Shown: positions 1-11,410 of the stretch, piece after piece
Layout of the letters: every line of letters starts with the position of its first letter
Numbering within the stretch: the first letter of the stretch is position 1
NCBI RefSeq assembly: GCF_039537705.1
Contig: NZ_BAABBA010000014.1
Coordinates: forward strand, 1 to 64,000
Direction of reading: 5' to 3'
Source of the DNA: Georgenia daeguensis
Lineage (GTDB): Bacteria > Actinomycetota > Actinomycetes > Actinomycetales > Actinomycetaceae
DNA: 64,000 bases
The notes under the pieces: model-generated
What the model was told of the DNA's origin: nothing
Database searches by the model: none
What the model saw: only the letters and a program-made list of their open reading frames with translations
Made by a program: the position numbers and the translations under genes

Positions 1-31
1 GACACCCAGAATCAAATGGCATCAAAAACTT

Positions 32-58
32 GGCACACTGTTGAGTTCTCAAAGAACA
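32..58 (-). promoter_or_regulatory. rRNA operon leader, boxA-like antitermination/processing motif
   Basis: Read on the minus strand this is TGTTCTTTGAGAACTCAACA followed by GTGTGCC, the motif typical of the leader just upstream of actinobacterial 16S rRNA genes. The 16S gene itself would begin left of the window and be transcribed leftwards. A similar box precedes 23S genes, but then 16S sequence would have to lie to the right, and none does. Confidence 0.8.
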
Positions 59-298
59 GACACACACCAGCAAGACCCGGGAAACCCACTCCCGAACCCC
101 CACCGGGGCAACCTCTCTAACTTAACCTATCCGAGCCACCATGCCAAATCCGCAGGTCAACCCGCAGCACAGGCACAATCACACCGGCCAGGCACCCCAG
201 AACCACCGTCGCAGCACAAAACCACGAACCAGAACCAGGATTTCCCCCCGGGACCGGCCACCCTCACGGTGTCCGTGCCTCCCTGGCGGGGCTCACCA

Positions 299-328
299 AT
301 ATTAAGCAACCCCAGAACCCACGGTCAA
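299..328 (-). promoter_or_regulatory. probable rRNA operon promoter
   Basis: On the minus strand there is a -35 box TTGACC (323-328), an 18-nt spacer and a -10 box TAATAT (299-304). This is close to the vegetative sigma consensus and points at the boxA-like leader about 240 nt downstream. A second, weaker candidate is TTGGCA (142-147), a 17-nt spacer and TAAGTT (119-124). Tandem promoters are usual for rRNA operons. Confidence 0.65.
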
Positions 329-755
329 ACCACCAACCCATGACCCCCATCACACCACCAGCACCCCACCCCGAACAGCCAGCCGACCACCAGAACGCCG
401 ACCCGACGCCAACCCGAGCCGGCGCGCGGAGCCTCCGTTCCCGGGCGGTGCACGAACCACCGTCATCTCCAGCCCCACCGCACCGAGCCTCCGCTCTCGG
501 GCGGTGCGGGCCGTCCGGAGCATCTCGTGGGCCGGCGCGAACATGCTCGACGCCGCCGCACCGCCGAGCACCTCGACTGCCTGATGGAGCTGGAGATCGC
601 GAGAGCCGGCGCACTCGCCACGAGAAGCGAGTCGGCGACAGGGACGACCGGAGGAGCGCGACGGCCACGCCTTCGGGCGGCGGTGGAACGCTGACGGTCT
701 CCAGGTCTGTTGCGCCGCGCCACTTAACGGTACGGTGCTGTCCGAACCGCAGCGT
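329..755. other. non-coding stretch between rrn promoter and permease gene
   Basis: No convincing gene is seen. Open frames here run on both strands without a ribosome binding site or recognisable protein. A short imperfect direct repeat, a CCTCCG box followed by CGGGCGGTGC, occurs near 430 and again near 487. Confidence 0.5.
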
Positions 756-780
756 GGACTCTATTTTTCATATCGTGAAA
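756..780 (+). promoter_or_regulatory. IclR-type operator, lldP promoter
   Basis: TTTCA-TATCG-TGAAA (766-780) is a perfect 5-bp inverted repeat with 5-nt spacing, 39 nt before the permease start. A GGAC half-site lies 6 nt upstream of it (756-759). The core matches the boxes near 9,120, 16,230, 19,127 and 23,880, giving the consensus TTYCR-N5-YGRAA. Assignment to the IclR protein encoded at 19,223 is inferred. Confidence 0.6.
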
Positions 781-819
781 CCGCTCGCCCGGCGATGACG
801 CCGGGACCCTGGAGGGCTC

Positions 820-2637
820 ATGGATGACCTCGCCGTACTCGCACTGCTCGCTCTGCTGCCGATCCTCGTGGTCGGCGCGCTTCTGCTCTGGCTCCGATGG
901 CCCGCCAAGTACGCGATGCCCGTCGGGCTCGCCGTGGTGGTCGTCGTCGCCTCGACCGTCTGGAAGATGAGCTGGACCACGATCGGTGCCTCTGCCGTGC
1001 AGGGGCTGCTCATCGCCATCGGGCTGCTCTGGATCGTCTTCGGCGCCCTGCTCCTGCTGGAGACCATCACCAAGAGCGGAGCACTGCAGTCGATCCGCGC
1101 CGGCTTCACCAGCATCAGCGCAGACCGCCGGGTCCAGGTCGTGATCGTGGCCTGGCTGTTCGGGTCGTTCATCGAGGGCGCCGCCGGTTTCGGCACGCCG
1201 GCGGCGGTCGTCGCCCCTCTCATGCTGGCGCTCGGCTTCCCCGCGATGGCCGCCGTGATGGCCGGTCTGATCATCCAGTCGACGCCGGTGAGCTTCGGCG
1301 CCGTGGGCACCCCCATGATCACGGGCGTCGGCACCGGGCTGGCGGGGACGGACGGCAACTTCGTGCCCAACGTCCAGCAACGGGCCGACGAGCTCGGCCT
1401 CGACCACGCGGGATTCATCGCCCACACGGCTACTCAGGTCGCGACGATCCACGCGATCGTCGGCATCCTCGTGCCGCTGTTCCTGGTGTGCCTCATGACG
1501 GGGTTCTTCGGTGAGCGGCGCAGCTTCAAGGCCGGCCTCGCCGTCGCTCCGTTCACCGTCTACGCGGCCCTCGCCATGGTCGTCCCCTACGTCACCGTCG
1601 CGTACCTGCTCGGTCCCGAGTTCCCGTCCATGATCGGAGGCTTCGTCGGCCTCGCTCTGGTGATGTACACGTCCTCGAAGGGCTTCCTCATGCCGAAGGA
1701 CGTCTGGGACTTCCCGCCGCGCGAGCGGTGGAGCGACCGCTGGATGGGCACGGTCAACCCCGACGCGGAGGCGGCAACGCTGACCAGGAAGATGCCGATC
1801 GCCCTCGCCTGGAGCCCCTACGTCATCGTCGCGGCGCTGCTGCTCGTCACGCGCAACGTCCCGGCGATCAAGGCGTTCCTGACCGGTCCGGCCGTCATCA
1901 AGGTCAACGACATCTTCGGGTCGGGCATCTCGCAGAACATGGACGTGCTCTACTCCCCCGGCGCCATCTTCCTGCTCGCGTGCCTCGTCACCTACGTCCT
2001 GCACCGGATGACCGGGAAGCAGATCGCGGCGTCGTGGAAGGTGGCCAGCGGCCAGCTCGCCGGGGCCGCCGTCGCGCTGCTGTGCGCCCTCCCCCTCGTG
2101 CGCATCTTCATCAACTCGGGCGGCGACTACAACGAGGCGGGCCTCAGCTCCATGCCCATCACGCTCGCCGAGGCGGCCGCCAACGTCGCGGGGCAGAACT
2201 GGCCGATCCTCGCGCCGTTCATCGGTGCGCTCGGGGCCTTCGTCGCCGGCTCCAACACCGTGTCGAACATGATGTTCGCCCTCTTCCAGTTCTCCACCGG
2301 CGAGGGCATCGGCGCCACCAGCCCGGAGACGGTCGTCGCCGTCCAGGCCGTCGGCGGGGCCGCGGGCAACATGGTCGCCGTCCACAACGTCGTGGCCGCC
2401 GCCGCCACGGTGGGCCTGCTCGGGCGGGAGGGAGACCTCATCCGCAAGACGATCATCCCGATGACGTACTACTGCCTGGCGGCCGGGTCCATCGGGTACA
2501 TGTGGATCTTCGGCGTCGGCCTGAACGCGGGGCTGTTCGTGTTCGTCGCGGTGCTGGCCGCGCTGGCCCTCACCGCGTGGAAGATCGCGACCAAGACGGA
2601 CGCGCCGAACCCTGAGCTCCAGCTCGCGAAGATCTAG
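820..2637 (+). CDS. lldP: L-lactate/glycolate permease (LctP family)
   Basis: A 605-residue, highly hydrophobic protein with about 12 to 14 membrane spans. It carries LctP-family landmarks such as the FIEGAAGFGTPAAVVAPL region (about residues 114-131) and GSNTVSNMMFALFQFS near residue 485. LctP proteins import lactate or glycolate with protons; E. coli LldP and GlcA are close paralogues. The glycolate oxidase operon next door and a shared operator make glycolate the likelier substrate here, by inference. The ATG has a GGAGG ribosome binding site 5 nt upstream. Operator at 756-780. The gene stands alone and is convergent with glcF. Confidence 0.88.
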   Translation: MDDLAVLALLALLPILVVGALLLWLRWPAKYAMPVGLAVVVVVASTVWKMSWTTIGASAVQGLLIAIGLLWIVFGALLLLETITKSGALQSIRAGFTSISADRRVQVVIVAWLFGSFIEGAAGFGTPAAVVAPLMLALGFPAMAAVMAGLIIQSTPVSFGAVGTPMITGVGTGLAGTDGNFVPNVQQRADELGLDHAGFIAHTATQVATIHAIVGILVPLFLVCLMTGFFGERRSFKAGLAVAPFTVYAALAMVVPYVTVAYLLGPEFPSMIGGFVGLALVMYTSSKGFLMPKDVWDFPPRERWSDRWMGTVNPDAEAATLTRKMPIALAWSPYVIVAALLLVTRNVPAIKAFLTGPAVIKVNDIFGSGISQNMDVLYSPGAIFLLACLVTYVLHRMTGKQIAASWKVASGQLAGAAVALLCALPLVRIFINSGGDYNEAGLSSMPITLAEAAANVAGQNWPILAPFIGALGAFVAGSNTVSNMMFALFQFSTGEGIGATSPETVVAVQAVGGAAGNMVAVHNVVAAAATVGLLGREGDLIRKTIIPMTYYCLAAGSIGYMWIFGVGLNAGLFVFVAVLAALALTAWKIATKTDAPNPELQLAKI

Positions 2638-2647
2638 GCTCGGCCGC

Positions 2648-2683
2648 AGAGGCCCCCGTCCGGCAGACGTCGGTCGGGGGTCT
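2648..2683 (+). terminator. possible terminator of lldP
   Basis: The arms GAGGCCCCCG and CGGGGGTCTC can pair with one G-U pair, enclosing a smaller inner stem. It begins 10 nt after the permease stop. Confidence 0.4.
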
Positions 2684-2727
2684 CGTCGTCGGGCCCCCGA
2701 GCACGACCGACGGGCGAGCGCCCCGAC

Positions 2728-2842
2728 GCGCCGGACGACGACGGGCGCACACGGACCACAACAGGCACGCCGGACGCGCCGGACCACAACGGGCACGCCG
2801 GACCACAACGGGCACGGACTCGCCGGACCACCCCGGACTGGC
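2728..2842. repeat. short tandem repeats between lldP and glcF
   Basis: Two exact 19-bp copies of CGCCGGACCACAACGGGCA lie at 2777-2795 and 2796-2814. Degenerate copies flank them on both sides. The block lies in the 274-bp convergent gap between lldP and glcF. Confidence 0.7.
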
Positions 2843-2911
2843 AGGACCCGGCGAACCGCCCGCACGCCCTCCAGGGCGGCTGACCGGCGCGTGAGCGCGA
2901 CGGCGGGCTTC

Positions 2912-4395
<1,484 letters not shown>

Positions 4396-4396
<1 letters not shown>

Positions 4397-5808
4397 CAGA
4401 TCCCTCCCACGAAGCGGCCGGGCGCGAGGTTGCGCCCCGGGTCCAGGCGTTCCTTGATGCTGCGCATCAGGTCGAGCCCGCCGACCGGGCCCCACACGTC
4501 GAGCCCGTCGCGCAGCCCGGCCGGCGCACGCAGGACCACCACGGTCCCCTCGCGCGGGCTGGGCGCGGCGGCGCGCAGCGCGGTCACCACGCGGGCCACG
4601 ACGGCGGCGCCGGAGGCGGTACCAGAGTCGGCACCCGACGCCGTACCGGAGTCGACGCCCGACGCCGTACCGGAGTCGACGCCCGACGCGTTACCGGAGT
4701 CGGCACCCGGCGCGGTGCCGCCGGCGGGACTGATACCGGCGTGGAGGACACCGACGGCGGAGCCACGCAGCGCGACGGCCGCACCGTACGCCTGCTCGGC
4801 CGCGCGAGCGGCCCGCAGGAGCTCCTTCACGCCGACGAGCGTGGCGGTGGCCTTTGCGCAGACGTCGCCCTCCGGCAGCCGGCCCCACCAGGTGGGCTCC
4901 TCCGCCAGGACGCCGTCGACGAGCGCTGCGGCCTCGGCGGCCCGTGCCCCGACGGCGTCGCCCGTGCCCTCGAGCAGCACGGCGAGGGTCGCTTCGTCGC
5001 TGCCGGCGGGCCGGTCGAGCTCGACGGCGGCCGGGGCAAGCTGCGAGGCGACCACGGCGCGGGCCAGGTCGGCGACCTCCGCCAGCGGGCCGGTGCGCAC
5101 CACGTACGCACGGTCGGGTCGCACGGGGTGCAGGCGGAAGGCCGCCCGGACCACGACGCCCAGCGTCCCGAAGGAGCCGGTCATCAGCTTGGCCACGTCG
5201 TACCCGGCCACGTTCTTGACGACCTTGCCGCCCGACGTCGCCACCGTCCCGTCGGCGAGCACCACCGTGGCGCCGAGCACGAGGTCGCGAAGCGCGAGAC
5301 GCTGCAGGCGCCGCGGGCCGGAGGCGGCGGTGGCCAGCGCCCCGCCGACGGTCGAACCCGCCTCGTAGCGCTCGCGGGGGACGTCGGCCACCAGCTCCTG
5401 CCCGGCGCGGCCGACGCGCTCCTGCAGGTCGTGCAGCGCGAGGCCCGCCTCGGCGACCACCACGAGGTCGCCCGCCTCGTGCTCCACGAGCCGGTCGAGA
5501 CCGGTCAGGTCCAGGAGGACGTCGACGCGCTCGGGCGGGGTGCCCCAGTCCAGCGCCGTGCCGCCGCCGCGCGCGACCGTGACCAGTCCCTGCCCGGTCG
5601 CCTCCCGGACGAGGGCGGAGACGCTCGCGATCGAGGTGGGCCGCGCGACCACGGCCGCGGGCACGCCGTCGACGACGTCGCCGGGACCGGCCTCGGTGAC
5701 CTGGCCTGCGCCCTCGAGGCTGCGGGCGAGCGCGGCGAGGTCGGGGACGCCCGCGCCGCCGGCGGGGCGGCCCGGGCGCGCGGCGGCGCCGGTGGCTGCG
5801 CTCCTCAT
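4396..5808 (-). CDS. glcE: glycolate oxidase FAD-binding subunit GlcE
   Basis: A 470-residue FAD_binding_4 (PCMH-type) protein. The flavin-binding core includes VTVARGGGTALDWG and the GGKVVKNVAGYDVAKLMTGS region, as in GlcE and related oxidases. It is about 100 residues longer than the E. coli protein. Part of the excess is a linker near residues 367-400 made of four 8-residue units (GADSGNAS, GVDSGTAS twice, GADSGTAS). It starts at an ATG overlapping the glcD stop and its own stop overlaps the glcF start. It works with GlcD and GlcF to oxidise glycolate to glyoxylate. Confidence 0.88.
4613..4708. repeat. 24-bp x4 in-frame tandem repeat inside glcE
   Basis: Four 24-bp units lie at 4613-4636, 4637-4660, 4661-4684 and 4685-4708. 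The middle two are identical and the outer two differ by a few bases. Each unit encodes eight residues, so changes in copy number would keep the frame. Confidence 0.9.
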
Positions 5809-7403
5809 CAGAAGACCTCCGCCAGCCCGGCCTCCTGCAGCGGGTGCGCGCCCTGGCGCCGCCCGGGCCGCTCGCCGCACAGGCGCGGCGTGGGGAAGAC
5901 CTTCCCCGGGTTGGAGATGTTGGCGGGGTCGAACGCGCAGCGGACGGCCTGCATGGTGTCGAGATCCTCCTCGGTGAACATCTTCGGCATGTACCGCGCC
6001 TTGTCCGACCCCACGCCGTGCTCGCCGGTGATCGAGCCGCCGTTGGCGATGCACAGCTCGAGGATGCCGCCGGCGACCTCCTCGGCCCGCTCCGCGGCGC
6101 CCTCCTCCGCGTCGTCGAAGAGCACGAGCGGGTGCAGGTTGCCGTCGCCGGCGTGGAAGACGTTGGCCACGCGCACGCCGCGCTCCGCGGAGAGCTCGGC
6201 GATCTGGCGCAGCACCTGCGGCAGGGCCGTGCGCGGGATGACGCCGTCCTGGACGATGTAGTCGGGGCTGATCCGCCCGACGGCGGCGAACGCGGACTTG
6301 CGCCCCTTCCAGATCAGGGCGCGCTCGACGTCGTCGGCCGCGAGACGGGTCTCGAACGCCCCGTGCGCCTCGCAGTGCCGCAGCACCTCGGCGAGCTCGC
6401 CGGCGACGTCGGCGGCCGCGCCGTCGAGCTCGACGACGAGCACGGCGCCCGCGCCGGCCGGGTACCCGCAGGCGACGGCCTTCTCGGCGGCCTCGATCGC
6501 CAGGGCGTCCATCATCTCGATGGCGGCGGGAATGACCCCGGCGGCGATGATGGCGGAGGTGGCCGCCCCGGCGTCGTCCGTGGACCTGAAGCCGGCCAGG
6601 ACCGTCTGGACCTCCTGGGGCAGGCGGGTCAGGCGCACGGTGACCTCGGTGACGATGCCGAGGGTGCCCTCGGACCCCACCAGCGCGCCGAGCAGGTCGT
6701 AGCCCGGCGGGTCGGGCGCCTTCCCGCCGATCTCGACCAGCTCGCCGGAGGGTGCGACGAGATCGAGCCCGGTGACGTGGTTGGTGGTGAAGCCGTACTT
6801 CAGGCAGTGCGCGCCGCCCGAGTTCTCCGCCACGTTGCCGCCGATGGAGCACACGGACTGGGAAGAGGGGTCCGGGGCGAAGTAGTAGCCGTCCGGGGTG
6901 GTCGCCCTGGTCAGCGCCAGGTTGATCACGCCCGGGTCGACGACGGCGCGCTGGTTGGCGGCGTCGATCTCCCTGATCTGCCGCATCTGCGACATCACGA
7001 CAAGGACGCCCTCCGCCCGCGGCAGGGCTCCGCCGGAGAGCCCGGTGCCCGAGCCGCGCGCCACGAACGGCACCTGGTGCTCGGCGCAGGCGCGGACCGC
7101 GGTGGCCACGTCGTCGGCGTCCCGGGCGAGCACGACGAGCCCCGGCACCACCTTGTACTGGGCGAGCCCGTCGCACTCGTAGGTGCGCAGGCGCTGCCGG
7201 TCGGTGATGACCTGCTCGGCGGGCAGCGCACGGGAGAGCTCGGCGGTGACCCGGGCGAGCGACTCGGCGCTGTCCCGCGACTCGGCGCTGGCCCGCGACT
7301 CGGCGCTGTCCGGTGCCCCGGTGCTGTCCGGTGCCCCGGTGCCGCCCGGCACCTGGGCGGTGCCGGGCGCGCCGTCGCGCGCGGGGATGTGGGGGGACGT
7401 CAT
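5808..7403 (-). CDS. glcD: glycolate oxidase subunit GlcD (FAD-linked)
   Basis: A 531-residue FAD-linked oxidase. The PCMH flavin-binding fold includes VARGSGTGLSGGALP (about residues 114-128) and the C-terminal domain ends in the family motif SITGEHGVGSDKARYMPKMF. It oxidises glycolate (or D-lactate) with GlcE and GlcF. The first 55 residues are an Ala/Ser/Asp-rich extension with a 6-residue tandem repeat and are not part of the fold. The ATG has a GGAGG ribosome binding site. The malate synthase gene ends 112 nt upstream, so the order malate synthase-glcD-glcE-glcF is probably one operon. Confidence 0.92.
   Translation of the reverse strand: MTSPHIPARDGAPGTAQVPGGTGAPDSTGAPDSAESRASAESRDSAESLARVTAELSRALPAEQVITDRQRLRTYECDGLAQYKVVPGLVVLARDADDVATAVRACAEHQVPFVARGSGTGLSGGALPRAEGVLVVMSQMRQIREIDAANQRAVVDPGVINLALTRATTPDGYYFAPDPSSQSVCSIGGNVAENSGGAHCLKYGFTTNHVTGLDLVAPSGELVEIGGKAPDPPGYDLLGALVGSEGTLGIVTEVTVRLTRLPQEVQTVLAGFRSTDDAGAATSAIIAAGVIPAAIEMMDALAIEAAEKAVACGYPAGAGAVLVVELDGAAADVAGELAEVLRHCEAHGAFETRLAADDVERALIWKGRKSAFAAVGRISPDYIVQDGVIPRTALPQVLRQIAELSAERGVRVANVFHAGDGNLHPLVLFDDAEEGAAERAEEVAGGILELCIANGGSITGEHGVGSDKARYMPKMFTEEDLDTMQAVRCAFDPANISNPGKVFPTPRLCGERPGRRQGAHPLQEAGLAEVF
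7261..7350. repeat. 18-bp x5 in-frame tandem repeat at the 5' end of glcD
   Basis: Five 18-bp units run in series, three of the GACTCGGCGCTG type and two of the GCCCCGGTG type. They encode the repeated hexapeptides (GAPDST, GAPDSA, ESRASA and similar) of the GlcD N-terminal extension. Confidence 0.85.
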
Positions 7404-7515
7404 GGCGGCAACCTCCTCGTTGACGACGGCGACGGCGTGCCGTGGGCCCCGCCCCGGCCGGGCGCGGCTCGCGGGCCGGCTGGCCGGCGGGCCGGATCGG
7501 CCCGCCGCCGGTGAC

Positions 7516-9102
<1,587 letters not shown>

Positions 9103-9114
9103 GATGCGTCTCTC

Positions 9115-9150
9115 TTTCACGATGCGGAACGAACACTCTTCCTGGTGGAA
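9115..9150 (-). promoter_or_regulatory. IclR-type operator, malate synthase-glcDEF promoter
   Basis: On the transcribed strand the core is TTCCG-CATCG-TGAAA (9115-9129). A perfect TTCC-N4-GGAA repeat lies 9 nt further upstream (9139-9150). The core is only 12 nt from the start codon, so a bound repressor would also cover the ribosome binding region. Confidence 0.6.
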
Positions 9151-9310
9151 ACAGTAGGTGACAGGCGTCACGCTGGTCAACGCGCATGGCCTCGGCCTTG
9201 ACGCACCAGGCGGAGCATCGACGGGCTCGGCCCGGCCGGGTCACGACAGACGACGCACGGGGACCGGCCGGCTCGGACGCTGACGAGTCGATGCGCCGGG
9301 GCCCGCCGGC

Positions 9311-9787
9311 TCAGACGCTGACGAGCGACTCGCGCAGCTCGGCCACGTGCCCCCGCGCCTCGACGTCGTAGTAGGCGGCCCGCACCAGGCCCTCGGGGTC
9401 GACCACGAACGTCGAGCGGTGCACGCCGTCGAACGTACGGCCGTCGAACGTCTTCGGCCCCCACGTGCCGTAGGCCTCGGCGACGGCGTGGTCGGCGTCG
9501 GAGGCGAGCGGGAAGGTGAGCTGCTCGGCGTCGGCGAAGGCGCGGAGGTCCTCGACCGGGTCCGCCGAGACGCCGACGACGGCGTAGCCCGCGCTCGCGA
9601 GGGAGGCGAGGTTGTCGCGGAAGTCGCAGGCCTCCGTGGTGCAGCCCGGCGTGGCCGCCTTGGGGTAGAAGTACACGATCACGCCGCTGCCGGTGCTCGC
9701 GCGCAGCTCGGCGAGCGAGACGGTCCCGCCGTCAGCGGTGGGCAGGGTGAAGTCGGGGGCGGTGTCGCCGGCGTCGAGCTTCGTCAT
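9311..9787 (-). CDS. bcp: thiol peroxidase / peroxiredoxin (BCP type)
   Basis: A 158-residue atypical 2-Cys or 1-Cys peroxiredoxin with the motif PKAATPGCTTEACDF, in which the first Cys is the peroxidatic residue. The fifth residue after it is Cys rather than a distant resolving residue, as in BCP/PrxQ. It reduces hydroperoxides in the cytosol using thiols. The ATG has an AAGGAG ribosome binding site. It sits between allB and malate synthase but has its own 200-nt upstream region, and its role in the pathway (for example coping with H2O2 from uricase) is only inference. Confidence 0.85.
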   Translation of the reverse strand: MTKLDAGDTAPDFTLPTADGGTVSLAELRASTGSGVIVYFYPKAATPGCTTEACDFRDNLASLASAGYAVVGVSADPVEDLRAFADAEQLTFPLASDADHAVAEAYGTWGPKTFDGRTFDGVHRSTFVVDPEGLVRAAYYDVEARGHVAELRESLVSV

Positions 9788-9988
9788 CTTCCGTGCTCCT
9801 TCGGTTCGGTTCGTACGTCCTACGGGTCGGTGAGGACCAGTCTGTTCCGTGACGAGCCGGTCCGTCTCGCGGAGGCGTTCCGGCGCGTCGGCAGTCCCCC
9901 GGGAGCGGGCGCGGCCGCGGTGTGGCGGCACGGCCGCGTCCGCCCCCGGGTGGTCCTTGATGGGGCGGGCCTCTCGGGTCCCCGCCGC
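9788..9988. other. gap between allB and peroxiredoxin
   Basis: About 200 nt without a gene. An imperfect GC-rich stem (GGGCGCGGCCG against CGGCCGCGTCC, near 9906-9943) could terminate the allB operon. No IclR-type box is present. Confidence 0.35.
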
Positions 9989-11410
9989 TCAGGCCTCGCC
10001 GCGGCGCAGCAGGGCGCCGGCGGGCTCGGCGCCCGCCTCCTGCCCGCGCAGCAGCGTGCGGCGCACGACGCCGGCGAGCCGCCGCCCGGCGTAGGGGGTG
10101 ATGGGGTTGCGGTGGTGCAGCCGTGCCGCGTCCACCTCGAACTCCTCCTCCGGGGCGAGCACCGCGAGGTCCGCCTGTCTGCCGACGGCGATGGCGCCCT
10201 TGGTCCCCAGCCCCACCAGCGCGGCGGGCCCGCCGGACATCCACCGCACGACCTGCTCGAGCCCGACGCCGCGGCCCCGGGCCTCCGTCCAGACCGCGGC
10301 GAGGCCGAGCTGGATCGAGGCGACCCCGCCCCAGGCGGCCCCGAAGTCACCGGTGTCGAGGGCCTTGAGGTCGAGCGTCGACGGCGAGTGGTCCGTCACG
10401 ACGATGTCGATGGTCCCGTCCAGCAGGCCCTGCCAGAGCGCGTCGCGGTTCGACTCCTCGCGGATGGGCGGGCAGCACTTGAAGGCGGTGGCGCCGTCGG
10501 GCACCTCCTCCGCGGTGAGGGTGAGGTAGTGCGGGCACGTCTCGACCGTGACCCGCACGCCCTCGGCCCGGGCCTCCGCGATCATCGGCAGCGCCGCAGC
10601 GTCGGACAGGTGCAGGATGTGCACCCGGGCCCCGGTCCGGCGGGCGGCGGCGAGCACCGTGGCGATCGCCTCCTCCTCGGCCCGCGCAGGTCGGGAGCTC
10701 AGGAAGTCGGCGTACCGCCTTCCGTGCGCGTGCGGCGCCGTGCCGATGACGCCCGGGTCCTCCGCGTGAACGATCATGAGCCCGTCGAACCTGGCGATCT
10801 CCGCGAGGTCCCGCTCCAGCTCCTCCGGCTCGAGGTGCCCGAACTCGGGCACCCCGGAGTCGATGAGGAAGCACTTGAACCCGAACACGCCCTCGTCGTG
10901 GAGCGGGCGCAGGTCGGCGGTGCTCCCCGGGACCGCTCCGCCCCAGAAGCCGACGTCCACGTAGGCCGTGCGCCGGGCCTCGGCCCGCTTCACCTCCAGC
11001 GCCGGCACGGTCGTGGTGGGCGGCACGGAGTTGAGCGGCATGTCGACGATCGTCGTGACGCCGCCCGCGGCGGCGGCGCGTGTGGCGGACTCGAAGCCTT
11101 CCCACTCCGTGCGGCCCGGCTCGTTGACGTGGACGTGCGTGTCGACCAGACCTGGCAGCAGCACCTCGTCGTCGGCGAGGTCGATGGCCCTCTCGGCGGC
11201 GAGGCCGGCGCCGAGGGGCTCGACGGCGGTGATGAACCCGTCACGGACGCCCACCTCCACCGCGCGCATCCCCTCCGGCGTGACCGCACGGGCGGCGCGC
11301 ACCACGAGGTCGAGTCCCCGTGCCCCTTCGACGTCCCGCGGGGCGACCGCGGCGCTCGGCGCGGCCGCCGCGCCGTGGGGCGGGTGGACGGTCAGGTCTG
11401 AGGCCTTCAT
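9989..11410 (-). CDS. allB: allantoinase AllB
   Basis: A 473-residue cyclic amidohydrolase that opens allantoin to allantoate. Metal-site motifs are GLVDTHVHVNEPGRTEWEGF (first His pair), FGFKCFL (carbamylated Lys), IVHAED, VHILHLSDA and a final Asp in IVVTDHSPST. The start codon overlaps the glxK stop by ATGA; an in-frame upstream extension lies inside glxK and is rejected. It is the last gene of the hyi-glxR-gcl-glxK-allB operon. It links uricase products made by the operon at 20,077-23,847 to glyoxylate, although no allantoate-degrading gene is in view. Confidence 0.92.
   Translation of the reverse strand: MKASDLTVHPPHGAAAAPSAAVAPRDVEGARGLDLVVRAARAVTPEGMRAVEVGVRDGFITAVEPLGAGLAAERAIDLADDEVLLPGLVDTHVHVNEPGRTEWEGFESATRAAAAGGVTTIVDMPLNSVPPTTTVPALEVKRAEARRTAYVDVGFWGGAVPGSTADLRPLHDEGVFGFKCFLIDSGVPEFGHLEPEELERDLAEIARFDGLMIVHAEDPGVIGTAPHAHGRRYADFLSSRPARAEEEAIATVLAAARRTGARVHILHLSDAAALPMIAEARAEGVRVTVETCPHYLTLTAEEVPDGATAFKCCPPIREESNRDALWQGLLDGTIDIVVTDHSPSTLDLKALDTGDFGAAWGGVASIQLGLAAVWTEARGRGVGLEQVVRWMSGGPAALVGLGTKGAIAVGRQADLAVLAPEEEFEVDAARLHHRNPITPYAGRRLAGVVRRTLLRGQEAGAEPAGALLRRGEA

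Noticed and set aside
41..343. Short open frame in the left-edge region
   Set aside because: It covers the rRNA leader motif and promoter, has Pro/Asn/His-rich composition, and has no ribosome binding site.
724..2865. A 713-residue minus-strand open frame over the permease gene
   Set aside because: Antisense to a well supported LctP permease and of shadow-frame composition.
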